A stretch of DNA of 64,000 nucleotides from Callorhinus ursinus (Eukaryota; Chordata; Mammalia; Carnivora; Otariidae). The stretch spans positions 1,007,259 through 1,071,258 of the forward strand of contig NW_020312859.1 in NCBI RefSeq assembly GCF_003265705.1, given 5' to 3'. Position 1 is the stretch's first letter, and each line of letters starts with the position of its first letter. The notes under the pieces were generated by a model. That model saw only the letters and a list, made by a program, of their open reading frames with translations, made no database searches and was not told the DNA's origin. This document shows positions 46,501-57,599 of this stretch, piece by piece. A program made the translations under genes and the position numbers.

Positions 46501-49500
46501 GTAGGAGGATATTCGGGCCACTGCTGTTGGAGGTACCCAGGAGCTGGAGACCAGCTAGGTGACCTTCATGGGGGTGGGGGGAGTGATGGCATTTAAGTGA
46601 AACATGGGGAAGCTCACTATGGAAAACACAGCAACACACAGAAGTGATGAACAATAAGTACACGGAAGATTTGGATACACACATACATATTCTGGCACAT
46701 AGATCAAGAACTTACAGAGTCAAGGGGGCAGAGGGATGGAGGCAGTGATGGCAGATGAAAACAAGATGAATAAATGCCACTGAACGAGGGGTTCAGTGAG
46801 CCTCTCTGGACCCCTGGCTCTGCCCGTAACATGCTGTGTCACCTTAGGCAGGTCCTTTATGTCTTAGACTTTGGAGAGATAAGGGTGCATAGAGTCAGGG
46901 TCCCGGTCTCAGAAGGCAATAGTAAGCACACAGACTAGTTATTTGAGGACAGCTTAGTAGTGGGTCTAGTTCCAAGGTGTGGGCAGATGGTAAGGGAAAC
47001 CACGAGGGAAAATGCGAGTCCTCGGTGGAGGGAGGGAGGAGCACCTCCCAGCCGAGGCTCTGAGGGACAGAGGCCCAAGGGGGGCTGGCACTTTTATTCC
47101 TTACAAGACAGCCCCTGATGACTCTGAAAGGGGAAAGCTGCCCTGGATCTTTCTCTACATCCTCCCTCAGCTCTCCTGCCGGCACTCTCCATGACCAAAC
47201 CCAACCTTATCGGCCAGTGTTCTCCAGAGAAACAGAACCAACAGGATGGAATATATTCAGGCAAGAGTCCAAAGGCAATCTGCCGGCATCCCTCTTGCTC
47301 AGGGAAAGTCAGTCTTTTGCTCTATTCGGACCTTCAACTGATTGGATGAGGCCCACCACATTCTGAGGCAGCAATCTGATTCATTTAAACTCCATTAATC
47401 TAAATGTAAATCTCATCCAAAAACACCCTCACAGAAACTTCCAGAATAATGTTTGACCAAATAGCTGGAGGCTGCGGCCCAGCCATGTTGACACAGAAAG
47501 CTAACCATCGCACCCACAGAAGCCAGAATGTAGGAGAGTTCTTTGAGGCTGCCCATCCAGGTCTAACCCCAGGGCTCAGGGCAGGGAGGAGAAGAGTGGA
47601 GACAGGGTCTGGAGGAGCAAACTGAGAAAACATAGCAGGGAAGGTTTAGACCAAATCAGAGCTTGTAATCTAGTGGTCCCCAGGTCGGCATCCATCTCAC
47701 AATCAGGTGTTTTGGGACACCTTTCATGTTTTAAACTATTAATTGATTGCTAATATTCTTAAATTCAGAAAATTTCACATTAAAACCCTGATTTGTGCTT
47801 CTCTTGGAAAAGAAAAGACCAGAAGTTCTGGCAACATGGGGCCCTATCGTTACCTGGCAACAATTGTTTGGAGTTGAGTAGTGGTGAAAGGAAAACTCAA
47901 ACTGATAGGTGAACTCTCTTGTTTGCCACAGTCCCCACCCTTCCTTAATGCCTTAAACTGACTCTCTTCATTTTAAAAACACCAGATTTTTAAAACTGAG
48001 TACAAAAAATAAAGATAAAATATCCCCCTAGTAAATTTTATATTGATTACATTTTGAGAAGATAAGGTTTGGGATATATTAGGTTGAATAAAACTTTTAT
48101 TAAAAGTTGAATAAAAATTTTATTAAAATAAATTTCACTTTTTTATGTGGCTACTAGAAAATTTTTAATTATATACATGGCTTGCATTCTGTTTCTATTG
48201 GGTAGCATCGTCTATTTGGTAAGATTTTAGCCACCTCTCCATATTCTCAGGCTGAGTGGATGGTGGCAATATTCTATGCCCACGGGCTATAAAATTCAAT
48301 GACTCCAAAATTCTTTGGACCTCTGTTGCTGATCCTAGATCTGAAGGCTTACCACTTCCTCTTCCTGTACTGTCTTATGGTTCTGAATCCTCCACCCAGA
48401 AATTCCCCTCAAAAAGCTAATTCTATTTTGGATGATTCAGAAGACCCTTCCGGATGCTGTGGGATTTGGAGCCAGGCCAGCTTTATGTAGGCAGAAGTGA
48501 CTGCCTACATGTGCTGAGAAAAGCCAAAAATATCTTCTGCCCTTTCCTTCCCTATACCACCAAACTCCCAAATCCTACACATTCACCAGAGGTCTTGAGG
48601 AAATGACCAACATGGTCCTTTAACCAGTCTTGGGGCCAGTGCAGAAATTAGGCAAAGCCTGGTTGGTGCCTGCCAGGCCCTGCTCCCCTCTGACCGGCAC
48701 AATGCTCTAAAGTTCCCTATGTGATGGGGGGCCCCGCCAGGGATCTGGCCCAGTGGGCGTCACAGAAGCCTGTATAATCAGGTCTAAACAGCCTGGGGCT
48801 CACTTAGGCAGAGTTGTCAGTCCAGGTGGGAGAGGGCAGGAGCATGTATCTATTTACTGGATGCTCTACATACATTATTCCACTGAATGCTCAAGCAATC
48901 CTAAGAAGGAGATACTAGTAGTCTCATGATAGCAAAGCCCACACAAGTTCAGAGAAGGACAGTGTCTTGTCCGTAAGTGGCAAAGCTGGCTTTCACGTGT
49001 GGATCTTCGACCCCTGGCCCAGAGCCCCCGCGGTGCAGAGGGACAGCTAGGCAGCTCCCGCACCAGCCCTACTGAGGCTTCCTGCAAAGGCTGGAAGTCG
49101 GCGGCCCTCATGCTGGCTTTGGCCCACAGACTTGGTAAGACTGGCCGGCCCAGAGGTCTTTTTTTTTTAATGCTGGCTTTAAAAAACTTGGAGACTTTTA
49201 CATAAAAAAGGGAATGACTGGCATCTTTGGAAAGATTGGAAAATCTGGTAACGTTGGACCTCTTTTCAAGGGACTTCAACCCTCAACTGGAGCAGGGCCG
49301 AAGCTGTCCTTTCCGAGAAGGTCTACATGCCGCAGCTCATGCTGTTTCCATCCAGGTCCGCTCTGCTCCTTGCCTTAGCTGGCCCGCCTCTGCAGGCGCC
49401 CGGCTTTCCTGCTCCGCATCTACTCTGGGCTCAGTTCTGCGCAGACTCTCTGTGCCTGGCCTGGCTTCCTGGAGGGGCCTGAGATCTGGGAAGGGTGTCA

Positions 49501-50009
49501 GGTCCTCTGAGGGCCACAAGTGTCTCATTGGATTGTGTGACCATGAGAATGCCACTTCCCCTATCTGAGCCACAGAACACCCTCCTTCAGGCCTGAGCAA
49601 GTGACCCAGGCAACATGTCCTTATAATGGAAAAGGTTGGAGAGTCTGGAATACCACCTAGATGTGCCCTTCCTCACTGGCCCCTCCATCCCGCAGGGTGG
49701 AGGCCTGCGGGCACAGCAGAGGGCTCCTGGAGGAGGCAGCCTACTGGCAGAGATAGAGCACAGAGAGGTGGGGCGGGGGGAGTGTCTGCTTCCAGATAGG
49801 GAATGGCTTTCCAGTCAGCCTGGAAGTGTACCTGCCAGGCACATACTGCAATACTGCAGCAGGGTGTGCACACAGGGACCTCACACTTATTAAGTGCCTA
49901 CTGTTTGCAGTGCCAGATGCATCTGAAGGTAACACAAGGCTTGTGAACCCTTCCCTCCACACCAGGAGAGCCCAGTGGCTGACCAGTCGACTCTGGAGCA
50001 GGACCGTTG

Positions 50010-50390
50010 GCTATAAGTCATGGCTCTACCTCTTACTAGCTGAGTGGCTTGGTCAAGGGGCTTAATTCTCTGGGTCTCAGTTTTCTGAACTGAAGAATGG
50101 AAATAATAGTACCTACCACAAGGGGTTGTTGGAAATAAGCATCCAGGGAATTGAGAAGCGTGGGGCACCTGGGTGGCTCAGTCCGTTAAGCCACTGCCTT
50201 TGGCCCAGGTCATGATCCCAGGGTCCTGGGATCGAGCCCTGCATCGGGCTCCTACTTCTCCCACTCCTCCCCACTCCTGCTGTCTCGCTCTCAAATAAAT
50301 AAATAAATAAATAAGTAAATAAAATCTTAAAAAAAAGAACAAGAAGTGTGTCTGATACTTAGCAAGTGCTCAGTTAAATGTTAACTGTTC
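50010..50390 (+). repeat. MIR, plus, split by can-SINE
   Basis: CATGGCTCTACCTCTTACTA and AATAATAGTACCTACCACAA before, AGCAAGTGCTCAGTTAAATG after the can-SINE at 50163-50340. Confidence 0.8.
50163..50340 (+). mobile_element. can-SINE, plus, inside MIR
   Basis: Head GGGGCACCTGGGTGGCTCAG; tail of (AAAT)n followed by AAAATCTTAAAAAAAAG. Short target repeats AGAAGCGTG and AGAAGTGTG. The MIR sequence continues on both sides. Confidence 0.9.
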
Positions 50391-50856
50391 CTATCATTTC
50401 TCTCTTTTAAAAGGAGGAAACTGATGGGGTCACCTGCTCAAGGTCACACAGGTAGGGCGGAACAGAGCTAAAGACAGAAAGCCAGCTAGAGAGGGGACTG
50501 GGGCCACTACACTTGAAAGAGAGTCTCAGCGGAGGTCCAGCTGTTTCCTGTGGGTTCCCACCGCTCAGAGCTGGGGATCAGGCTCCTCTAGGGGCCCACA
50601 ACTGTGGAGGGGGAGGGCAAGGGGAAGCCAAGCAGAGTTCTAGTCCTGGCACTCCCACTAATGAGCGGTATGGCTTTTCTGAACCTCAGTTTCTTCCTCT
50701 GTGAAATGGGAGCAGTTCTACCTTCCTGCTCTCAGGATCACCGATAACTGCTTGGAAAACGCTCTTTCCTCCGACACCTTGCACCCACTTGCACCCACCC
50801 CTGCTTGCGGGAGGAGGATGAGGCAGCTTGCCCAACCCCCTGGGAGGTGGGCCCAG

Positions 50857-50869
50857 GCGGGGGCGGGAC
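50857..50869 (+). promoter_or_regulatory. GC-box cluster upstream of OCSTAMP, possible promoter
   Basis: GGCGGGGGCGGGA, an Sp1-type double GC box, lies 156 bases before the proposed OCSTAMP ATG in otherwise unique sequence. No clear TATA box was seen. Promoter role is inferred from position only. Confidence 0.3.
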
Positions 50870-51024
50870 AAAGCCAGCAGGAGGGCTTAGTTAAGAGCCA
50901 GAAAGCAGAAGCAAGAGGGTTTTTCCCAAGTTCTAGAGAATACAGTTCTCCCCATTTCCTGCCCACCTGCCAGCACTGCCTCAGCCTGCCTGCCCTGATC
51001 CAGACCCACGGCTATTCGGGAAGC

Positions 51025-51068
51025 ATGAGGGCTCCATGCGGGACCGCCGAGCACCGCGCCAGGACCCG
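51025..51068 (+). CDS. OCSTAMP: OCSTAMP exon 1, coding part
   Basis: ATG at 51025 opens MRAPCGTAEHRART(R) and the exon ends CG|gtaggt at 51069. Joined to exon 2 this gives a 15-residue leader before Trp-Arg-Phe-Trp, the same length as the human leader (from memory). The leader itself is poorly conserved, so this exon is called from its length, phase and donor rather than from sequence identity. Exon 2 has no ATG suited to start the protein before the first helices. Confidence 0.72.
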
Positions 51069-54000
51069 GTAGGTCTGGAGACCCTGGACACTGGGACCAC
51101 AGGCAAGAAAACGCTCGGTGGTCGGGCATGATGAGTATGAGCTTAGCCTCAGGCTCTGCCATTCCCTAGCTGCGTGACCTTGGGTAAACTCCACCTCTTT
51201 GAGCCTCAGTTTCCCCATCTGTGAAGGAGAGTAGTAATAATGTCTACAAGATAGCTGTAAGAATTGAGGGGCGCCTGGGTGGCTCAGTCGTTAGGCATCT
51301 GCCTTCGGCTCAGGTCATGATCCCGGGGTCCTGGGATCGAGCCCCGCATCGGGCTCCCCCGTCTCCCACTCCCCCTGCTTGTGCTCTCTATCTCTCTCTA
51401 ACAAATAAATAAAATCTTAAAAAAATAAAAAATAAAAAAAGAATTGAATGAGAAAATGCACACGCAGGGCTTGCCATCGTGCTCGGCTTGGAGTGAGCCC
51501 TCAGCAGATGGCAGCCGCTTTCCACGCCATTCCCGACACTCCCCCACGCCTTGGCCTCCAGCATGACTTAGAGCTGTTTTCCCTTCCCCTATCATTTGTA
51601 TTATTCGCTATTCTTTTAACGGCTACCATGTCCCGAATACTCATTATTACAATAGCAGGAGGTTTAGTCCTAAATGAAAATGCCCTCAGGGGCCAGAAAG
51701 GCCCTAATTCATCATCTCTGACGCAAGTGGGTCTTTGGTGCTGCCCAGCTTGGATAGCATTGCCCTGGTTCATTAACTCTCCCAACCTCCTGCCCAACTA
51801 TTTTCTACCCTCTCTTTCCCCTTCAAGCTCCCACTGCCTCCTCCAGCATGTTCTCCATCAATGCTGACCTCACTTTCCTGCCACCCTGAGCAAACAGAAG
51901 CAATCCTAGGACAGCCTACAAATATTTAGGGAGCTACATGCCAGACGCTATTCCAGGCACTTGGGCTACATCAGTGAGCACAAGAGACCAAGCCCCTCCC
52001 CTGGTGGTATTGATGCTCTCGTGACAGATAACAGGTCACCTGCTCCTTACTCTGTCCCAGACACAGAGTGACCCTACGAGATGCTACTTCTATTCCCCCA
52101 CGTCACAGACATGAATTACATGTCTTACAGAAATAAGAAAACTGAGGCACAGAGAGATTAAGAAACTTGACCAAGGTCACACAGATGGTGAGTGGTGAAG
52201 CGGGGATTTGAATCCAGGCAGTCTGGAGGCCATGCCCTTAACCACCTCTCTGTTGTGCATCAGAGGAACTGAGATTTGGCGCCCACGCTTTGCCCATCAC
52301 CCGCCCCTCCTTTTGTACTGTCCATCTTACCCGCTGCCACCACCACCGAAAAGATCGCCCCAGGGGGCCTCCCCTTCATCCAAGCCCCCCTCTTGACTGG
52401 TTCTCCCATCTGCAAACCTGTTAGAGTCTCTCCCATCTTGGTCCCCACCCACCCCCACCCCCCGCCCAGCGGCCGCGGCACCCTGTCTGTGCACTTTTAC
52501 TGCAAACATGATTCAGCACGCTCCTGTCTCACGTTCTACTCCTTCCAGTCTCTCCCAGGCCCCCTCTAGTTAGGTTTTGGCCCAAGATGCCACGAGGCTC
52601 CCCTTAGGCAGTTACCAGGCCAACGGTCATTGCTTGGTCCTCAGCCTCGTTGACCCATCAGCGGCACTTGACATACGTGGCGACCCCCCTCTTGGAAGAT
52701 TGTACTGGCCGGCTTCCCCAGCCTCCTCTCACCTCCCAGCCTGGGGCGAGGGCTCTGTCCTCGAGTGGCCTCCTCCCCACCAGCACACCCTCCCGGGGAG
52801 TCTCCTTCTGTCCTGCCCCATGGCTCTAAATGTCATCTATAAATCAATGATTTTACGTGTCATTTATTTCCCATCTCGGACGACACCTGGGTGCTTTCAG
52901 TTGCTCAGGCACCAAACCTCAAGGTCATCCTTGACCTCCCTCTTCCTCTTAGACTGCCTGTTGTGTTGGCTCCTCCAACAGAATGTATCCAGAACCCAGC
53001 CTCTTCTCACGAATTCCTCTGCCATCACTTTTTAACGCAGGCTCTAGGAGGGCAGGGATTCTTGTCCGTTTCATTCATTCCTGTTTCTCTAATAGTGAGC
53101 ATATAGTAGTTGCTTAATAAATATAAGGACAACAGAGTAGACAAGCTCCCGAGTGGTCAACCTATCCACTCCCCATGCCTCCAAATCATAGAGGAGACCC
53201 TGAGGTCCACAGAGAAGGAATGTCCAGAATGACACAGGAAGCCAACCAAGACTGAATTCAGGGGAAACAGTGTCTCTCTCTCTCTCTCTCTCTCTTCCAG
53301 AGTTTGTCTCTTTCTTACTCTCTCTCATCTGTGCTTCTCTCTCCATGACTCTTTCATTCCCTGGGGCAAGGCACCCTCCCAAACCTGGAATTACGGACGC
53401 AGGCAGCCCAGACATCCATCCTCACATCCCCAGGAACTGGGCTCTTCCCTGACAAGTCCAGGGAGGATAATCCTAGGGCAGCCTCTGACTAGTTCTGCTT
53501 GGGTCCTGTGGCTTTGGGGTGAGTTAGTGGGATGGGCCTGCAGGGGAAGAGTGCCAACTCCTGTGGCTCAGGGGGTGGAGCCTGTTGGCGATTGAAGGGT
53601 TTGTGGATCAGGGGCATTGGGCCGACATCCAACACTTCATCCTCCTGAAAGAGCCCCCCCCCCATTTCCTTGTGTGCAGGTGGAGGTTCTGGCACTTGGG
53701 GCTCTGCAAGGCCCTCGGCCCCCTGCAGGCCGCCTGGGCCGCTTTCTCTCAGCCGGTCCCAACCAGCTGTGGCCAGCTGCTGACCCAGCTCTTCCTGTGC
53801 GGTTGCTTGGCTGTCGCTGCTGCAGGTCTGACACACCACTGGCTCGTGTCCTCGCTGCTTTATCCTCTGGGACCCTCGGCCACAGTGGCCACTGTCTGGG
53901 GCCTCCTGGTCTTCCTGGTGCTGGGCTTGGTGCCCCCTGCCCGCTGCCTGTTTGCACTCAGCGTCCCTACCCTGGGCACGGAGCAGGGCCGCTGCCTGCT

Positions 54001-56372
54001 CCTCTCCTGGAGCACTGCCACCCTGGGCGTCACCGTGCTGCCCAACGTCTTGGCCAACATGGGCGCAGCGGGGCAAGTGCTGAGATGTGTCACAGAGGGC
54101 TCCCTGGAGAGTCTGCTAAACACCACTCACTGGCTGCACGCGGCGTCCCAGGCTCTGGGCGCTGCTGGCCCAGCGGGCAGCCAGGGCTTGACACTGCAGG
54201 CCCAGGGCAATGGCTCTGTGTTCCAGCTTCACATGCTCAGGGTCACCCAGCAGGTGCTGGAGGACTTCTCTGGCCTGGAGTCCCTGGCCCGGGCGGCCGT
54301 GCTGGGGACCCAGCAGGTGGTCGCAGGGCTCTTTATGCTGGGCCTCCTGGTGGACTCGGGCTGGTACCTCCATCGCTACCTGACTGACCTGCGGTTTGAC
54401 AATATCTACGTGACCCGGCAGCTGGCTTGGCAGCTGGCGGAGACCCAGGCCACACATCTGGTGGCCTTCCCACCGGCCTGGCTGCTCTGGGCCGCCCGGC
54501 CGAGGCTGTCCCAGGGGGAGCTGCTGAGTTGCCTCCTGAGGCTGGGGCTGCTCACCCTGTTCCTGATGACCACAGCTGTGATGGTGGCCACAGACCACGT
54601 GGCCTTTCTGCTGGCTCAGGCGGCTGTGGACTGGGCTCAGAAGCTGCCGGCGGTGCCTATCACGCTCACGGTCAAGTATGATGTAAGTGCGGTGACGGGA
54701 CTAGAGTCATTTCCTTGTAGGAAGGGGTGGGGTGTGTTAACCACTTGATTTGCAATTGAATTTTATTCGCTTCAAGACCCTGCCCTTGGAGAAGCTAGGA
54801 GACCCTGGGGCATTTGCAGACAGACTCGCTCGATTGATTCCCAGCACAGCCCAATGTAGTGGGTTCTATTCTCACCCCTGTGGCAGATGAGGATCCAGAT
54901 ACCCAACAACTTGAAAATAATTTGACACCCCCCCCCCCAGGTCACTCTTTTCCTAAGTGGCAAGGTGTCCTAGCTTCATTTTCTTCACTTGTACAAACTG
55001 GATCCATCCTCCTCACCCTGCCGGGTTATTGTGAGTCTTAACATGTGGTCCTCTGTAAAAGTATGCAGGGATCTCCATGCCACACAGGCGAGGTCCAATC
55101 AGTGGTGGCTATCAGGAACAGCTCACAGCTGTATGTATCAGACTGGAGGAGGGCTTACGAATGATCTAGATCAGGAGTCTACCAACTATGTTCCCCGGGG
55201 CCAAACCCTTTGGGCTTCCTGGTTTTGTAAATTAAGTTTTATTAGAACATAGCCGTGTCATTTGTTTAGGTATTGGCCCCTGGCTGCTCTTGATAGTTGC
55301 ATGAGGGACAGTGTGATCTATGAAGTGAACTTAAAAGTTCGTTTTTATTCTGATTTTAAAAGAGAATAAAATACTTCTGTGAGCCCCCTGCCCTGAGCCT
55401 GGCGGAGAAGTGCGCCCTGGGCAGAACCAAGGATCCAACCCAAGAAGTCTGGCTCCAAAGTTTGCATTGTTAACCTCTGACCTCCCTGCCTCCCTACACC
55501 TGCTCCTATATACCCCAAGGGAATTGTAGAGCCTAATTCTTAGGAGCAGGATGTTGGGACCCGCCTTGGCTGGGACTGACCCCCGGGGCTGGCCACATCA
55601 TTGTGTGACCTTAGGCTTCCCATCTTTTCAGTGAGGCTCATTCTGGGCTCAACCTCAGAGGATCGTGTGCATTTGATGAAAAAGACATCTAAAGTATTCA
55701 CTAAGGGCTTAGCAAAGAGTAAATGCCCGTAGCACCCGTTTGTTTTCTCTAAAGCGTTCTGTTCCGAACGTAATAGTACGGTGCTTTTTGTTTGTCACAA
55801 AGCCTGCTTCAGACTCCTGATGTCATTTGCTACTCCTCGGTGCCCAGGAGGCAGGAGGCTGGGTTACTTCTGTGCCCATCTTACAGAGAGGGGGCAAGCG
55901 GCCGCGAGTGCTGGGGGGCGGGGAATGGAGGCAGCGTCTATCTGTTCACTTGGCCTTTTTCCCCTCTTTGAAGGCCACATACACGGTCCTGGGCTTCATC
56001 CCCTTCCTCTTCAACCAGCCGCCTCCGGAGAGCCCTTTCCTCTCTGCTCACAAGTCCTTCCAGTGGGAGCTCCGCTTCACCTCCCCGGGCTGCCCACTGC
56101 TGCCCGCTCGGCGCCCCCACACGGCCGCGCCCCTGGCCGCTGGGGCCCTGCAGCTGGCGGCTGGCGCCACCATCCTGCTGGAAACCTACGCCCGGCGCCT
56201 GCGGCACACCATCGCCGCCTCCTTCTTCTCCGCCCAGGAGGCTAGGAGGGTCCGCCACCTGCACGCCCGGCTCCAGCGCAGATACAGCAGGCACGGAGGC
56301 CGGCGGCTGCCCCTGGAGGCCCCGTCCTGCTCCCGAGACCCGGGTCTGTCAGCACCCACCCAGCGCGGATAG
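51025..56372 (+). CDS. OCSTAMP: OCSTAMP coding sequence (three exons)
   Basis: Osteoclast stimulatory transmembrane protein, a multi-pass membrane protein of the DC-STAMP family that is induced by RANKL and promotes fusion of osteoclast precursors. Exons 51025-51068, 53680-54682 and 55974-56372 join in one frame into 481 residues and a TAG. Visible: several hydrophobic helices (about 45-65, 82-102, 126-146, and others around the exon 2/3 junction), sequons NTT (about 162) and NGS (about 192), the DC-STAMP-like stretch from LRFDNIY to ITLTVKYD, and a basic, His-rich tail (RRVRHLHARLQRRY). Human and mouse proteins are near 566 and 498 residues (from memory). The missing human length corresponds to a still-open frame after the TAG here. 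Position just downstream of SLC13A3 in the same orientation agrees with human 20q13.12. Confidence 0.93.
51110..51510 (+). repeat. MIR, plus, split by can-SINE
   Basis: TAGCTGCGTGACCTTGGGTA and TTTCCCCATCTGTGAAGGAG before, GCTCGGCTTGGAGTGAGC after the can-SINE at 51268-51438. It starts some 45 bases after the OCSTAMP exon 1 donor. Confidence 0.8.
51268..51438 (+). mobile_element. can-SINE, plus, inside MIR, OCSTAMP intron 1
   Basis: Target duplication AAGAATTGA at 51259-51267 and 51439-51447. It lies 200 bases after the OCSTAMP exon 1 donor and splits a MIR. Confidence 0.9.
52030..52260 (-). repeat. MIR, minus
   Basis: AAAACTGAGGCACAGAGAGA, TTGAATCCAGGCAGTCTGG, GCCCTTAACCACCTCTCTG in reversed-MIR order. 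Confidence 0.8.
52560..53125 (+). repeat. L2 with part of ORF2, sense
   Basis: GTTGACCCATCAGCGGCACT, CTCAAGGTCATCCTTGACCT and AATGTATCCAGAACC recall the L2/CR1 reverse-transcriptase region; ends GTTGCTTAATAAATATAAGG. Internally deleted. Confidence 0.65.
53272..53296 (+). repeat. (CT)n microsatellite
   Basis: About 12 CT units in OCSTAMP intron 1, about 380 bases before exon 2. Confidence 0.9.
53680..54682 (+). CDS. OCSTAMP: OCSTAMP exon 2
   Basis: Acceptor CCTTGTGTGCAG ends at 53679, preceded by a run of C; donor GAT|gtaagt at 54683. Encodes residues 16-349, from WRFWHLGLCKALGPLQAAWA to AVPITLTVKYD, with most of the membrane helices, both sequons and Cys-containing loops (RCVTEG). The frame is open upstream to about 53585, but that part lies in intron 1. 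Confidence 0.95.
54683..55973 (+). other. OCSTAMP: OCSTAMP intron 2
   Basis: 1.3 kb. A minus MIR-like piece near 54840-54960, a run of about 12 C near 54929-54940, and a hAT-type element remnant (55165-55370). Nothing else recognised. Confidence 0.7.
55974..56372 (+). CDS. OCSTAMP: OCSTAMP exon 3, terminal
   Basis: Acceptor CCCTCTTTGAAG ends at 55973, phase 0. Encodes residues 350-481: ATYTVLGFIPFLFNQPPPES at the start, a helix APLAAGALQLAAGATILLET, then a basic cytoplasmic tail ending GLSAPTQRG and TAG at 56370-56372. The exon is very CpG-rich. The frame after TAG stays open for 79 codons to TAA at 56610-56612. Confidence 0.94.
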   Translation, partial: ATYTVLGFIPFLFNQPPPESPFLSAHKSFQWELRFTSPGCPLLPARRPHTAAPLAAGALQLAAGATILLETYARRLRHTIAASFFSAQEARRVRHLHARLQRRYSRHGGRRLPLEAPSCSRDPGLSAPTQRG

Positions 56373-56439
56373 ACAGGCCTCCGGCATGCTGGTCACTGGG
56401 AAGAACAGAGAGCAGTAGGGCGGAGGGGGAAGAGCTTGG

Positions 56440-56560
56440 GAGCCGCACACACCGTGGTCCTCCTGCTGCCTTGCTGTGTGACCTTGGGTAGATTGCTTCA
56501 CCTCTCTGAGCCTCAGTTTCTACACCTGCATAATGACTGCGTCATAACAACCCATGTGAC
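56440..56560 (+). repeat. MIR, plus, just after OCSTAMP stop
   Basis: TTGCTGTGTGACCTTGGGTA, CTCTCTGAGCCTCAGTTTCT. It begins about 70 bases after the OCSTAMP TAG and lies in the open frame that continues past it. Confidence 0.8.
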
Positions 56561-56924
56561 CTCCTTTCCACGTGGGGGTGTGGAAAGGAAGGCATGCCGA
56601 TATTGGGCATAAGAGGCTTCCAGAAGCAGGAAAGGCCTCGGCACAGTGAAGGCAAGCAAGTGCAGAGACAACTGGAGGTTCCTCCTGGCCAGCTGGGGGT
56701 CAGCCCGGGCTCTCATCTGCATCCACTGCTTTGCCTGGTGGATGGAAACTCCACGTGGTGAATGTGTCTAAATGCTCCCGGAACTTATAAAATATGTCCC
56801 CTGAATCCTCTTACATTTAGCCATCTAAAATTTTCTTGATTTTATAAGCGAAGTATGTATTAAATCCTAAATTAGATTATGTTACTCTTTTGTTTCCAAG
56901 TCCTCTGGGGATCTCCCATCCAGG

Positions 56925-57112
56925 GTCACCAGGGTTTAGCAAATAAAAATACACGACACCCGGTTCCATTTGAATTTCAGATAGATAACAAGCACGGGTT
57001 TAGTCTAAGTACGTCCTTGGGACATTCTTATACTAAACATACTTACCCTAAACCTATATTTGTTGCTTATCTGAAAGTCAAATGGAACTGAGTAATCCAT
57101 ATCTTATCTGGC
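56925..57112. mobile_element. Palindromic MITE-like DNA transposon
   Basis: Two inverted arms: GGTTCCATTTGAATTTCAGA from about 56961 and its near complement TATCTGAAAGTCAAATGGAA ending near 57087. Outer ends CACCAGGGTTTAGCAAATAA and TTATCTGGCGACTGCATCC. Confidence 0.75.
56942..56947 (+). promoter_or_regulatory. Possible OCSTAMP polyadenylation signal
   Basis: First AATAAA after the OCSTAMP stop, 570 bases downstream, but it lies in the arm of a DNA transposon. An ATTAAA at about 56859 is an alternative. Neither is supported beyond the hexamer. Confidence 0.25.
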
Positions 57113-57599
57113 GACTGCATCCCCATCGAAGTTCTAGTAAAACCCCAGCTCTCTCCCCTGTGGGCTTGGTATTCCCTGTTGTCCCCTCCAGATCATTCTC
57201 TGCCCTTCTCTTTCCCAGGAATTCGTACCTCCGTGAATTGTATCACCCTGGCTCCCCTGGCCTCTGACTTCTAGTCGGGCTCAGCCAGTGGGAGGCACTG
57301 GCAGGCGAGCCAAAGTGGGAGAGGAGAGAGATGTCAGGATATTTGTTCCTGCAGCCCTCTGGGCTACTTGGCAGAGGCCACATTCCATTACCAGCAGCCA
57401 CAGCACCTGTCTGGCGGGGTGGTCCCCTGATGGTGGCTGTAGATGTCCCTGGGTTCTAGAACGGTACAGCTTCCAAGGGTGCTAGTTTCTGAGAGCCTCA
57501 CCATCCTTCCCTTTACCAAGTCCCCATCTCTGTACCTTCATTAAACTCTCGTTTCCCCTTTAAGACTACCATCTCTTTCCTGCCAGGACCCTGACTGAT

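Larger units (their letters stand above)
44231..51024. other. Intergenic region SLC13A3-OCSTAMP
   Basis: 6.8 kb. Minus can-SINE (44270-44503), + L2 (44575-44990), antisense L2 (45060-45400), an LTR-like repeat (45470-45990) broken by a minus can-SINE (45556-45763), + L1 3' remnant (46180-46500), an unclassified old repeat (47190-47510), minus MIR (48840-49010), + MIR (50010-50390) with a + can-SINE inside. 47,500-48,800 and 49,100-50,000 hold nothing recognised. Confidence 0.7.
51069..53679 (+). other. OCSTAMP: OCSTAMP intron 1
   Basis: 2.6 kb. A + MIR (51110-51510) broken by a + can-SINE (51268-51438), a minus MIR (52030-52260), a + L2 remnant (52560-53125) and a CT microsatellite (53272-53296). 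51,520-51,900 is unassigned. Confidence 0.7.

Noticed and set aside
51580..51700. Segment with AT-rich hydrophobic translation (LFAILLTATMSRILIITIAG) that recalls a mitochondrial insert
   Set aside because: I could not match it to a mitochondrial gene, and the surrounding sequence is MIR and unassigned intron. Too short to support a claim.
53489..54598. Long minus-strand frames (195 and 160 codons) opposite OCSTAMP exon 2
   Set aside because: They are shadows of the real + strand exon, caused by its high GC content; the translation has no recognisable family features.
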